From positions 39,017 through 103,016 of the forward strand of contig JAEXYH010000027.1 in the NCBI GenBank assembly GCA_023451735.1: a stretch of 64,000 bases of DNA, written 5' to 3'. Under the pieces are notes generated by a model. The model saw only the letters and a list, made by a program, of their open reading frames with translations. It did no database searches and was not told where the DNA came from. Of the stretch, positions 25,735 through 33,938 are shown one piece after another (positions within the stretch are counted from its first letter, which is position 1; each line of letters starts with the position of its first letter). The translations under genes were made by a program, and so were the position numbers. The stretch is from Pseudomonadota bacterium (GTDB taxonomy: Bacteria > Pseudomonadota > Alphaproteobacteria > Rhizobiales > Rhizobiaceae).

Positions 25735-26505
25735 ATGAATACCCAGACGACGCCTTCCCCGCAGTTCTATCTGACGGCTCCGGCAGTTTGTCCGTATCTT
25801 CCGGGTGAAATGGAGCGCAAGGTCTTTACCCACCTCGTCGGCCCCCGCGCAGCGGAGATGAACGATCTCCTGACCCAAGGCGGCTTTCGCCGTTCCCAGA
25901 ACATCGCCTACCGGCCCGCTTGCGAAGCCTGCCGGGCCTGCATATCCGTCCGCATTCTGGCCGGCGAGTTCGAGCCGACTCGCTCGATGAGGCGTGTCAC
26001 TTCCGCAAATCGTGACCTTATCGCTACCGTTCAGCCGGCTCAGCCCTCCACCGAACAGTTTGCGCTCTTCCGCCGTTATCTGGACGATCGTCATCAGCAT
26101 GGCGGCATGTCGGACATGTCCGCCCTCGATTACGCGATCATGGTGGAAGACACGCATGTGAACACCAGACTGATCGAATACCGGATCCGCGAGCCGGGCT
26201 CAGGCCTCAGCAAACAGCCACAGGGCGAACTGATTGCCGTTGCGCTCACAGACATGATGAGCGACGGGCTTTCGATGGTCTATTCCTTCTTCAATCCGAA
26301 ATACGACAAGCGCTCGCTCGGCACCTTCATGATCCTTGATCATATCAACAGGGCGCGCTCGCTTGGCCTGCCGCATGTCTATCTCGGCTATTGGGTCAGG
26401 GGATCATCGAAGATGGATTACAAGACCCGTTACCAGCCGCAGGAACAGCTGATGGCGCGCGGCTGGGAGCGTTCGCTGCCACCAACGACCGACGCCGACG
26501 ACTAG
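25735..26505 (+). CDS. bpt: Aspartate/glutamate leucyltransferase Bpt (ATE1-like)
   Basis: A 256-residue N-end-rule enzyme that transfers leucine from tRNA to N-terminal Asp or Glu, marking proteins for ClpS-ClpAP. Two conserved regions are seen: CPYLPGEMERKVFTHL with GGFRRSQNIAYRPACEAC (four Cys in ACEACRAC) and the C-terminal acetyltransferase-like SFFNPKYDKRSLGTFMILDH with YLGYWVRGSSKMDYK. Older annotation calls the family arginyltransferase; the Bpt form is the usual one in alphaproteobacteria. It is followed after 9 bases by a DMT transporter gene. Confidence 0.93.
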   Translation: MNTQTTPSPQFYLTAPAVCPYLPGEMERKVFTHLVGPRAAEMNDLLTQGGFRRSQNIAYRPACEACRACISVRILAGEFEPTRSMRRVTSANRDLIATVQPAQPSTEQFALFRRYLDDRHQHGGMSDMSALDYAIMVEDTHVNTRLIEYRIREPGSGLSKQPQGELIAVALTDMMSDGLSMVYSFFNPKYDKRSLGTFMILDHINRARSLGLPHVYLGYWVRGSSKMDYKTRYQPQEQLMARGWERSLPPTTDADD

Positions 26506-26514
26506 CGACAGTCG

Positions 26515-27390
26515 ATGAACAATCACCGCAGAGGGTTGATCATAACGATAACGGGAGGCGTTGCACTCTCATTCGACGTGCCGCTCGTCCGGTTGGGCGG
26601 GGGAGAACTCTGGCAGACGCTAGCGCTACGCAGCCTTTGCACCTTTGCCCTCGGCGTCGCCATCTGGTTTCTGCTCAGCCGTCTCCAACCAGGCAGTTCC
26701 GCGCTGCGTCCCGGAAAGGCCGGTCTGCTCGCCGGTCTGTTCTACGGTCTTTCGACCATCACGTTCCTTGGCGGTATCTTCAACACCGCAACGGCCAATG
26801 TCGTCTTCATCGTTGCCTTTACCCCGATGTTCGCGGCTCTTTTCGGCTGGTTGCTGCTGAACGAACACCCGTCGCGATCGACATGGATCACCATGCTTCT
26901 GATGCTCCTCGGCGTCGGCATCATCGTTTCAGGCGGACTGTCGGGCGGCGAACTGCTGGGCAACATATCGGCACTCGCGACGACCCTTCTGCTCGCGGGT
27001 GCGATCACGATCGGGCGCAAGAGCCGCGCGGATCTCGGACTTGTCCCGCTGGTGGCAACAATCATCCCCGCGATCATCGGCCTGACGATGATGCAGCCCG
27101 GCGGCCTGACATCCATCCCTCACAGCTTCTGGGTGCTGCTTGACGGCATCGTGCTCATACCCCTCGCGTTCTGGTGCCTGGCTGTCGGCCCCAGATACCT
27201 CTCCGGCGCCGAAGTCGGCATGTGCTATCTCTTGGAAACCGTTCTGGCGCCTGTCTGGGTCTGGCTGATCTTCGCGGAGGAAATTTCGCCGCGCACTCTC
27301 ACCGGCGGCGCGGTTCTGATCTTTGCACTTGCCGGTCATGCCCTGTGGCAGTTGCGCAGACAGCGGCTACCCGAAGCCGGCGTTGTTTGA
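26515..27390 (+). CDS. DMT superfamily (EamA) transporter
   Basis: A 291-residue protein of ten predicted membrane helices in two EamA halves (about 10-135 and 150-285). Motifs: ALRSLCTFALGVAIW, NTATANVVFIVAFTPMFAALFGWL at helix 3-4 and YLLETVLAPVWVWLIFAEEIS in the second half, as in typical metabolite or drug exporters. Substrate unknown. It starts 9 bases after bpt and may be co-transcribed with it. Confidence 0.9.
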   Translation: MNNHRRGLIITITGGVALSFDVPLVRLGGGELWQTLALRSLCTFALGVAIWFLLSRLQPGSSALRPGKAGLLAGLFYGLSTITFLGGIFNTATANVVFIVAFTPMFAALFGWLLLNEHPSRSTWITMLLMLLGVGIIVSGGLSGGELLGNISALATTLLLAGAITIGRKSRADLGLVPLVATIIPAIIGLTMMQPGGLTSIPHSFWVLLDGIVLIPLAFWCLAVGPRYLSGAEVGMCYLLETVLAPVWVWLIFAEEISPRTLTGGAVLIFALAGHALWQLRRQRLPEAGVV

Positions 27391-27555
27391 AGGCTTGCCG
27401 TTGGTTGGTCGAACCTCATGTTCTAACAACGTTAGCTGACGAAGGCGCGACGCGCTTTCTTCGGGACGATAGCATCGCCTATCCACACTGGCGCGTCAGC
27501 CGCTGCTCATTCGGTAGAGTTCCATCCCGATCCTTACAATCCAGGCAGTCTGATA

Positions 27556-27589
27556 TATAATTCATCAGCGATAAATGATAACTTATCAT
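27556..27589 (+). promoter_or_regulatory. -10 box and 15-bp palindromic operator of the AbrB-like gene
   Basis: TATAAT at 27556-27561 is a perfect -10 hexamer; the -35 is weak. About 14 bases on lies the perfect 15-bp palindrome ATGATAACTTATCAT (27575-27589) with a single central C. It covers the expected start of the transcript and is 22 bases before the AbrB-like start codon, the position for an autoregulatory operator. Confidence 0.55.
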
Positions 27590-27610
27590 CTCCATCGGTG
27601 GAGGACGGCG

Positions 27611-27853
27611 ATGAGCGAGACGGTGGTCATTCAGCGCATTGGTGAATGTTGCGGCATCATGCTGCCGCAGGAACATCTCGACAGGGTCGGCTGGAAAGAA
27701 GGTGACCGCGTCGAGATACGCTCCGACACGGTTCACATCGAATTCGTCACCAGCAAGGCGGACGACGACGGGCCGCCCGCAAATTCCGAACTCATCGCCA
27801 GCATAGCGATGAGGAACTATTATGCGGCGCTCAGAGCGCTCGCAAAACACTGA
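27611..27853 (+). CDS. AbrB/MazE/SpoVT-type DNA-binding protein (orphan antitoxin-like)
   Basis: An 80-residue protein whose first half is a swapped-hairpin AbrB domain: VVIQRIGECCGIMLPQEHLDRVGWKEGDRVEIR. The polar C terminus could bind a toxin, but no toxin gene follows: the next gene, parC, is on the opposite strand and its stop is immediately adjacent. GGAGG 6 bases before the ATG at 27611 supports this start over 27575. The palindrome upstream suggests autoregulation. Confidence 0.8.
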   Translation: MSETVVIQRIGECCGIMLPQEHLDRVGWKEGDRVEIRSDTVHIEFVTSKADDDGPPANSELIASIAMRNYYAALRALAKH

Positions 27854-30109
27854 TCAACCGGCGAACTTGCCGCTTCTCGGGAAGCCTTTAGGCACGGTGC
27901 GCCCGGCTGAAGCGCGATCGCCCATCCATTCGAGCAGTTCGTCCTTGGTACGGTTGAAAGCACGGCCGGCACTGTCTTCCCAGGAAAGACCTGCTTCCAT
28001 AGCGAAGCACTTGATGTCGGAAATGCCGCCATCCTTGTAGCGCTGCAGGCGAACGCCCTTGCCGCGGGTCATTTCCGGCAGCTGTTCCAGCGGGAAGACC
28101 ACCATCTTGCGGTTCTCGCCGACGATGGCAACGTGATCGCCTGAAACAGGCACGACAAGCTTCGTCTCGTCCGGCATGCCGACATTCATCACCTGCTTGC
28201 CCTTGCGGGTATTGGCGACCATCTCGCTTTCGGCAACGATGAAGCCATAGCCCGCCGTCGAGGCGATGATCATCTTGCGGCTCGCATCGTGAACGAAGGC
28301 GGTCAGAATGTCCTGATCGTTCTCCATGTCGACGATGATGCGGATCGGTTCCCCGTGACCGCGACCGCCGGGCAGCTTGTCGGCGCCGAGCGTGTAAGCC
28401 TTGCCGCCGGTGGTCACCAGCAGCAGCTTGTCGGTCGTCTGCGCCGGGAAAGCGATCTTCGGTCCATCGCCTTCCTTGAAGGAGAGACCCGACGTGTCTG
28501 CCACATGACCTTTGAGCGCGCGGATCCAGCCCTTCTGCGAGATGATGACGGTGATCGGTTCCTTCTCGATCATCGCCTGCTGGATGGCCTCCAGATCCGC
28601 TTCCGGCGCTTCGGCGAACTGAGTGCGGCGGCGACCGAGCTCGGTCGCCTTGGCGTACTTCTTCTTGACGTCCTGGATCTCGATCTCGATCATCCGCCAC
28701 TGCTTGTCATCGGATGCGAGCAGCGCCTCGATCTCGGCCTTTTCCTGGGTCAGATTGTCGTGCTCGGTGCGAATCTCGAATTCTTCAAGCTTGCGCAAAT
28801 TGCGCAGCCGCATGTTGAGGATCGATTCCACCTGGAGGTCGGTCAGAGACCAGCGCTCCACCATGACCGGCTTCGGCTCATCTTCCTCGCGAATGATGCG
28901 GATGACTTCATCGATGTTGAGATAGGCGACAAGAAGGCCGCCCAAAATCTCCAAACGCCGGTCGATCGCGGCCAGACGATGCTGAGAGCGACGGATGAGG
29001 ACGTCCTTGCGATGCGCCAGCCATTCGACCAGCACTTCGTTCAGCGCCATCACCTTGGGCACACGGCCCATGGAGAGAACGTTCATGTTGAGCGGAATGC
29101 GGCTTTCAAGCTCGGTGAGCTTGAACATCGATTCCATCAACAGCGTCGCATCAACCGTGCGGCTCTTCGGGACGATGACGATGCGCACGTCTTCCGCCGA
29201 TTCATCGCGGATATCGTCGAGAAGCGGCAGCTTGCGGGCAATCAGCAGTTCGGCGATTTTTTCGATCAGGCGAGATTTCTGCACCTGGAAGGGAATTTCG
29301 GTGACGACGATCTGGTAGCCGCCACGGCCCAGATCCTCGACTTCCCACTTGGCGCGAACGCGAAAACCGCCGCGGCCGGTCTTGTAGCTCTCGATGATCG
29401 ATTCACGGCTGTCGATGATGATGCCACCGGTCGGCAGGTCCGGACCGGGCACGAAGTCGACCAGTTTTTCAACCGTTGCATCGGGATGCCTGATCAGGTG
29501 CAGGGCAGCGTCGCAAAGCTCATGAGCGTTATGCGGCGGGATCGACGTCGCCATGCCGACTGCGATACCCGTCGCGCCATTGGCGAGCAGGTTCGGGAAG
29601 GCGCCCGGAAGGACTGTCGGCTCGGAATTCGACTCGTCATAGGTATCGCGGAAATCGACAGAATCCTCGCCGATACCTTCGAGCATGAGTTCGGCTACCG
29701 CCGTCATCTTGCTTTCGGTGTAACGCATGGCGGCGGGGCTATCGCCGTCGATATTGCCGAAATTACCCTGGCCGTTGACCAGCGGATAGCGCAGCGAGAA
29801 ATCCTGCGCCAGCCGCGCCAACGCGTCGTAGATCGACTGGTCGCCGTGCGGGTGATAGTTACCCATCACTTCGCCGACGATCTTGGCGCATTTACGGAAG
29901 GCAGAGTTCGGACGAAGCCCCATCTCGCTCATCGCATAAACGATGCGGCGGTGGACGGGCTTCAGGCCGTCACGGACGTCCGGCAGCGCACGGTGCATGA
30001 TGGTGGATAGCGCATAGGCTAGATAGCGCTCTTCAAGCGCTGCCTTCAGGTCCACCGGTAAAATATTGTCGCCGCCGTCGTCGCCGGGCGGATTCACGAT
30101 CTGTCCCAT
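27854..30109 (-). CDS. parC: DNA topoisomerase IV subunit A
   Basis: A 751-residue type IIA topoisomerase subunit. The catalytic Tyr motif region is DSPAAMRYTESKM (Tyr of AMRYTE); the N terminus has ALPDVRDGLKPVHRRIVYAM and the quinolone region YHPHGDQSIYDAL. The C-terminal part holds several GyrA-type beta-pinwheel repeats, fewer than in GyrA, which favours ParC. It works with ParE (encoded elsewhere) to decatenate replicated chromosomes. Its stop codon touches the stop of the AbrB-like gene. Confidence 0.94.
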   Translation of the reverse strand: MGQIVNPPGDDGGDNILPVDLKAALEERYLAYALSTIMHRALPDVRDGLKPVHRRIVYAMSEMGLRPNSAFRKCAKIVGEVMGNYHPHGDQSIYDALARLAQDFSLRYPLVNGQGNFGNIDGDSPAAMRYTESKMTAVAELMLEGIGEDSVDFRDTYDESNSEPTVLPGAFPNLLANGATGIAVGMATSIPPHNAHELCDAALHLIRHPDATVEKLVDFVPGPDLPTGGIIIDSRESIIESYKTGRGGFRVRAKWEVEDLGRGGYQIVVTEIPFQVQKSRLIEKIAELLIARKLPLLDDIRDESAEDVRIVIVPKSRTVDATLLMESMFKLTELESRIPLNMNVLSMGRVPKVMALNEVLVEWLAHRKDVLIRRSQHRLAAIDRRLEILGGLLVAYLNIDEVIRIIREEDEPKPVMVERWSLTDLQVESILNMRLRNLRKLEEFEIRTEHDNLTQEKAEIEALLASDDKQWRMIEIEIQDVKKKYAKATELGRRRTQFAEAPEADLEAIQQAMIEKEPITVIISQKGWIRALKGHVADTSGLSFKEGDGPKIAFPAQTTDKLLLVTTGGKAYTLGADKLPGGRGHGEPIRIIVDMENDQDILTAFVHDASRKMIIASTAGYGFIVAESEMVANTRKGKQVMNVGMPDETKLVVPVSGDHVAIVGENRKMVVFPLEQLPEMTRGKGVRLQRYKDGGISDIKCFAMEAGLSWEDSAGRAFNRTKDELLEWMGDRASAGRTVPKGFPRSGKFAG

Positions 30110-30300
30110 AAGCTTTGACTAGCGGAAAGCCCGGTTTCCGGCAAGAAATCCGGCCTATCAGCCTGTGGAGAACCTTCCTCATTTAAGGACTGCCACAAAA
30201 AGGGCACGAGCCCGGCTCCACAAAGCCATGGACCTTTTATCCTCTCGACCTATAAATGCGATTGATTTCATAGATAGATCCCTGCCGCAGGAGGCCTTTC

Positions 30301-31491
30301 ATGCGTTATTCTTCCACAATCAGGCTGCTTGCAGCAGGAACGACCCTCATCGCCCTTAGCACCCCTGCCCTGGCGCTCGACGGGAACGATCTGGTCAAGA
30401 AGCTCAACAGCGCGCTCTACATGCAGCAGGGGGCGGGCATCGTACCCGGCTCGGTGGAGGTTAACGGTTCGAACATCACGCTGAGAAACAGCCGTTTCGA
30501 AGCCGGCGGGGCACAGGGCAGCCTGCCGCTCGGCACGATCGAAATGGAAGGCGTGGAAGAAGACGCCGGCGGTTACACGATCGATAGCGTGACTTTCGAA
30601 AATGTTGCACTTCGCCAGGACAAAACCGAAATCAATGCCTCGGACCTGGTGATGAGCGGCGTCACGGTACCCGCCGATACGACCGGCAACTCGCTTGAGT
30701 CCGTACTGCTCTACGACGAGGCGACGACTGGGCCGATGGACGTCAAGATCGACGGCAAGAGCGTTGTATCGATCGGATCTTCAAAGCTGACGACGGATGT
30801 CGCGGAAGACAACAAGAAAGTCGGCTTCGATCTGCAGGTGGCAGATATCAAGGCTGACCTCGGCACGATCAATGACCCGAAGACGAAGCAGACCATCTCC
30901 GACCTGGGCATCACCTCGCTCGACGGCAAGATCAGCATGACAGGAAGCTGGGATCTGCAGCCCGGCACGCTGGCAATCGAGGAATATGCCTTCGACTTCG
31001 CCAATATCGGCAAGCTCGATCTGGCGTTCAGCCTGTCCGGCTACACGCTCGACTTCGTTCGCTCCGCCAACGAGACGGCACGGGCGATGGAGGCCAATCC
31101 GAACAAGCAGGAAGCGGAACAGGCCGCCAATCTTGCCATGCTCGGCCTGATGCAGCGGCTGACCTTCAACAGCGCGATGATCCGCTTCGAGGATGCGGGC
31201 ATCACCGAAAAGGGGCTCGACGTCGCCGGCAAGCAGCAGGGAACGACGGGCGACCAGATGGCCCAGATGATCAAGGCCATGACGCCGATCGTACTTGCCC
31301 AATACAACATTCCGGAACTGCAGAACGCGCTGAGCCAGGCGGTGAACACTTATCTGGACGATCCGGGCAGCCTGACGATCACGGCACAACCGCAGAACCC
31401 GGTTCCCTTCCCGATGATCCTCGGCGCCGGCATGGGCGCTCCCAACACGCTGCCGCAGGTCCTTGGCGTGACGGTCAAGGCGAACGACTGA
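30301..31491 (+). CDS. Exported protein of unknown function
   Basis: A 396-residue protein with a signal peptide (MRYSSTIRLLAAGTTLIALS, cleaved after ALA near residue 25). The mature part is rich in beta-strand patterns with repeated (V/I)xGxxI turns, for example GSVEVNGSNITLRNS and VALRQDKTEINASDLVMSG, and a helical segment around residues 250-330. It looks like a periplasmic protein of the DUF945-like or AsmA-like beta type, but I cannot name a family with confidence. AGGAGG before the ATG and a strong terminator after the stop show a single, well-bounded transcript. Confidence 0.7.
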   Translation: MRYSSTIRLLAAGTTLIALSTPALALDGNDLVKKLNSALYMQQGAGIVPGSVEVNGSNITLRNSRFEAGGAQGSLPLGTIEMEGVEEDAGGYTIDSVTFENVALRQDKTEINASDLVMSGVTVPADTTGNSLESVLLYDEATTGPMDVKIDGKSVVSIGSSKLTTDVAEDNKKVGFDLQVADIKADLGTINDPKTKQTISDLGITSLDGKISMTGSWDLQPGTLAIEEYAFDFANIGKLDLAFSLSGYTLDFVRSANETARAMEANPNKQEAEQAANLAMLGLMQRLTFNSAMIRFEDAGITEKGLDVAGKQQGTTGDQMAQMIKAMTPIVLAQYNIPELQNALSQAVNTYLDDPGSLTITAQPQNPVPFPMILGAGMGAPNTLPQVLGVTVKAND

Positions 31492-31514
31492 TATTGTTGC
31501 TTCGGAAATCGACC

Positions 31515-31538
31515 AGCCCGGCAGGTGACTGCCGGGCT
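31515..31538 (+). terminator. Rho-independent terminator
   Basis: 10-bp perfect stem AGCCCGGCAG / CTGCCGGGCT with loop GTGA, followed by TTTGTTTT. It ends the exported-protein gene at 31491 and lies just before the end of the convergent SulP gene. Confidence 0.9.
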
Positions 31539-31548
31539 TTTGTTTTCG

Positions 31549-33036
31549 TCAGTGTGCCGGGGATGCTGCGAGAGACGCGTGCTCCTTGTCATGCAGCGCA
31601 AAGCGGTCGATCATGCTGGCACTGGCCTCATTGGCGCCCCTCACCTCGACGTCAACGCCACGCCGGCGGAATTTCAGCACCACCTGATCCAGTGCGTCGA
31701 CCGCTGAAATATCCCAGAGATGCGCGCGGCTGACATCGATCGTCACGCGCTCGATCTTCTCCTCGAAGTCGAAGGCCTGAAGCAGATAATGCGTCGAGGC
31801 AAAGAATATCTGCCCTTCGATCTCGTAGGTTCGCGACACGCCATCAGAGGTGGTCCGGGACGCAACCTTGAACATGCGTGCCACCTTGCCGGCGAAAAAA
31901 ACGCCCGAGAGCAGCACCCCGACAATCACGCCCTTCGACAGATCGTGTGTGAAGAGCACAACGGCAACAGTCGCCAGCATGACGATCGACGACGTGCCGG
32001 GATGCCGCTTCAAATCGACGATCGACTTCCACGAAAACGTGCCGATCGACACCATGATCATGATCGCCACCAGCGCCGCGACCGGCACGATGCGCAGGAT
32101 ATCGTCAAGCACGAGCAGCAGGATCAGCAGGAAAGCACCGGCAACGAAAGTAGAAAGACGTCCGCGACCGCCAGAGGAGACGTTGATCACGGACTGGCCG
32201 ATCATGGCGCAGCCGCCCATGCCGCCGAACAGGCCCGACACGATATTGCCGGTCCCCTGCCCGACACATTCGCGGCTCTTGCTGCTGACCGTGTCCGTCA
32301 TGTCGTCGACGATCTGCGCCGTCAGCAGTGATTCCAATAGGCCGACGGCGGCAAGCGCCAGCGAATAGGGAAAGATGATCTGCAGCGTCTCGAAGGTCAG
32401 CGGCACCATTGGCAGCGCAAAGATCGGCAGTGTAGTCGGCATTTCGCCGAGATCGGCAACGGTGCGGACATCGATGCCGAAACTCAGCGTCACGATCGTC
32501 ACCACGACAATCGCCACCAGCGGCGACGGCACGGCCTTGGTCAGGTAGGGAAAGAGATAGATCACCGCGAGCGCCAGCGCGATCAGCGGATAGGTGATCG
32601 CGGGCACACCGATCAACTGCGGCAGCTGGGCCGTGAAGATCAGGACCGCGAGTGAATTGACGAAGCCGGTCATCACCGATTTCGACACGAAGCGCATCAG
32701 CCGGCCGAGCTTCAGCATGCCGGCGATGATCTGCAGCACGCCCATCAGAAGCGTTGCGGCGAAGAGATATTCGATACCATGTTCCTTCACCAGCGGCCCC
32801 ATAAGCACCGCGGTCGCCGCAGTGGCGGCTGAAATCATGGCCGGGCGGCCGCCGGTAATGGCGGTGGTGCAGGCAATCGCGACGGAGGCGAAGAGCCCCA
32901 CTTTGGGGTCGACGCCGGCGATAACGGAAAAACCCACGGCCTCCGGGATCAGGGCAAGGGCGACGACAATGCCGGACAGGACATCCCCGCGAATATTGGA
33001 AAACCACTCGCGGCGGTAATTTGCAAAACTGGTCAT
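31549..33036 (-). CDS. SulP family anion transporter with STAS domain
   Basis: A 495-residue transporter with 10-14 membrane helices in the SLC26/SulP fold: GDVLSGIVVALALIPEAVGF near the start, then GGRPAMISAATAATAVLMGP, the family signature region. The C-terminal STAS domain (about residues 395-480) includes DVSRAHLWDISAVDALDQVV. It likely moves sulfate, bicarbonate or another anion across the inner membrane; the substrate cannot be set by sequence. Start chosen at ATG 33036 (MTSFANYRREW), though no good ribosome-binding site is visible; an ATG at 33060 is an alternative. An RNA-like leader lies upstream. Confidence 0.87.
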   Translation of the reverse strand: MTSFANYRREWFSNIRGDVLSGIVVALALIPEAVGFSVIAGVDPKVGLFASVAIACTTAITGGRPAMISAATAATAVLMGPLVKEHGIEYLFAATLLMGVLQIIAGMLKLGRLMRFVSKSVMTGFVNSLAVLIFTAQLPQLIGVPAITYPLIALALAVIYLFPYLTKAVPSPLVAIVVVTIVTLSFGIDVRTVADLGEMPTTLPIFALPMVPLTFETLQIIFPYSLALAAVGLLESLLTAQIVDDMTDTVSSKSRECVGQGTGNIVSGLFGGMGGCAMIGQSVINVSSGGRGRLSTFVAGAFLLILLLVLDDILRIVPVAALVAIMIMVSIGTFSWKSIVDLKRHPGTSSIVMLATVAVVLFTHDLSKGVIVGVLLSGVFFAGKVARMFKVASRTTSDGVSRTYEIEGQIFFASTHYLLQAFDFEEKIERVTIDVSRAHLWDISAVDALDQVVLKFRRRGVDVEVRGANEASASMIDRFALHDKEHASLAASPAH

Positions 33037-33108
33037 GAAAAATCGCACACATTCGCGCATCGCCGCAGGAGATATCCGGGGTGTGAAAACGGCTGATGCT
33101 TTGCGTTG

Positions 33109-33156
33109 TCCGGCGGATCGGCGGCCGGAAGAGCCACCCGGGAGTTTCACCCGAGT
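33109..33156 (-). ncRNA. Structured 5' leader of the SulP gene, candidate sul1 RNA motif
   Basis: On the minus strand, ACTCGGG (33156-33150) pairs with CCCGGGT (33142-33136) with a 7-base loop, and TCCGGC (33129-33124) pairs with GCCGGA (33114-33109) with a 9-base loop. The two GC-rich hairpins stand about 70 bases before the SulP start. A cis-regulatory RNA called sul1 is known upstream of sulfate-permease-like genes in alphaproteobacteria; identity with that motif is my inference from position and phylum, not from a model match. Confidence 0.4.
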
Positions 33157-33386
33157 CCTTGTGGTAGCAGAGCTATAGCGGCGAACTGAACATATGCCAA
33201 GTATAAGAGACTTCAGTGCAGCGAGCTTTAAGCTTAGGCTAGGATCGGAGCGGGCTTTCGGGTGAAATGCTGATGGATGAGGATGCGGCCATGACCTTTG
33301 CGGAGATTGCCCGTTCCTCGTTATGCCGATCGGCGGTTTATTGATCGGCCACTGGGCGCCCTGTTTTGCGCGAACCATAACGAAAA

Positions 33387-33418
33387 ACGACCGGAACCGC
33401 TGATGCTATTCCGGCCGT
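33387..33418 (-). terminator. Rho-independent terminator after the DUF1236 gene
   Basis: On the minus strand ACGGCCGGAA pairs with TTCCGGTCGT (10 bp, one G-T wobble, 12-base loop) and is followed by a run of T. It is 27 bases past the stop of the DUF1236 gene. Confidence 0.75.
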
Positions 33419-33444
33419 ATCTTCAACTGTGATCTCGTACAAGG

Positions 33445-33765
33445 TTATTCCAGAACCTGGATCACCGTGTGGGTCTGGGGATCGACGATCACACGTCGCT
33501 CATTGACGATGGTGTAACCGTAGTTGTCATATCCCTCGACCGGGCGTACCTCGACAGTATCGGGCAATACGCGTCCGACCAGTACATCGCCTTCATACGG
33601 CACCGATTCGACCGGCTGTTCCATCACATAGGTGCGGACTTCGCCGGGCAGCACGACCGTCGAATTGGTGGTCACCGGTTCCTGGGTGATCACGGTGGTC
33701 TGGGCGAAAGCCACGCCGGAAAAAGCCATCAGGGCCGCAGAGGCGGCCAGCAGAGTCTTACGCAT
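33445..33765 (-). CDS. DUF1236 domain protein, exported
   Basis: A 106-residue protein with a signal peptide (MRKTLLAASAALMAFSGVAFA). The mature part has the DUF1236 pattern, with VRTYVMEQPVESVPYEGDVLVG, LPDTVEV and the C-terminal YTIVNERRVIVDPQTHTVIQVLE. The family is common in Rhizobiales and of unknown function, probably periplasmic. GGGAG sits just before the start. It has its own terminator. Confidence 0.85.
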   Translation of the reverse strand: MRKTLLAASAALMAFSGVAFAQTTVITQEPVTTNSTVVLPGEVRTYVMEQPVESVPYEGDVLVGRVLPDTVEVRPVEGYDNYGYTIVNERRVIVDPQTHTVIQVLE

Positions 33766-33938
33766 GTTGTTTCTCCCTTGCTTCTGCTGGCAGTAACAAC
33801 ACAGTCGGGATGAGTTGGTTCCGCTTTTTTAACTGCCTTAATTGTGGCAGGAACTATGGCAAAACTGAAGCAATACATAACCCGCTAGCCAAGAAGCCGA
33901 CCCGGATAATCCAGACCTCAGCCGAGACTTGAATGTCT

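Larger units (their letters stand above)
33037..33444. other. Intergenic region between SulP and DUF1236 genes (about 400 bases)
   Basis: No gene is supported here, although the SulP frame stays open to 33378. The region holds the hairpin leader at 33109-33156 and the DUF1236 terminator at 33387-33418. Nothing else stands out. Confidence 0.6.
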
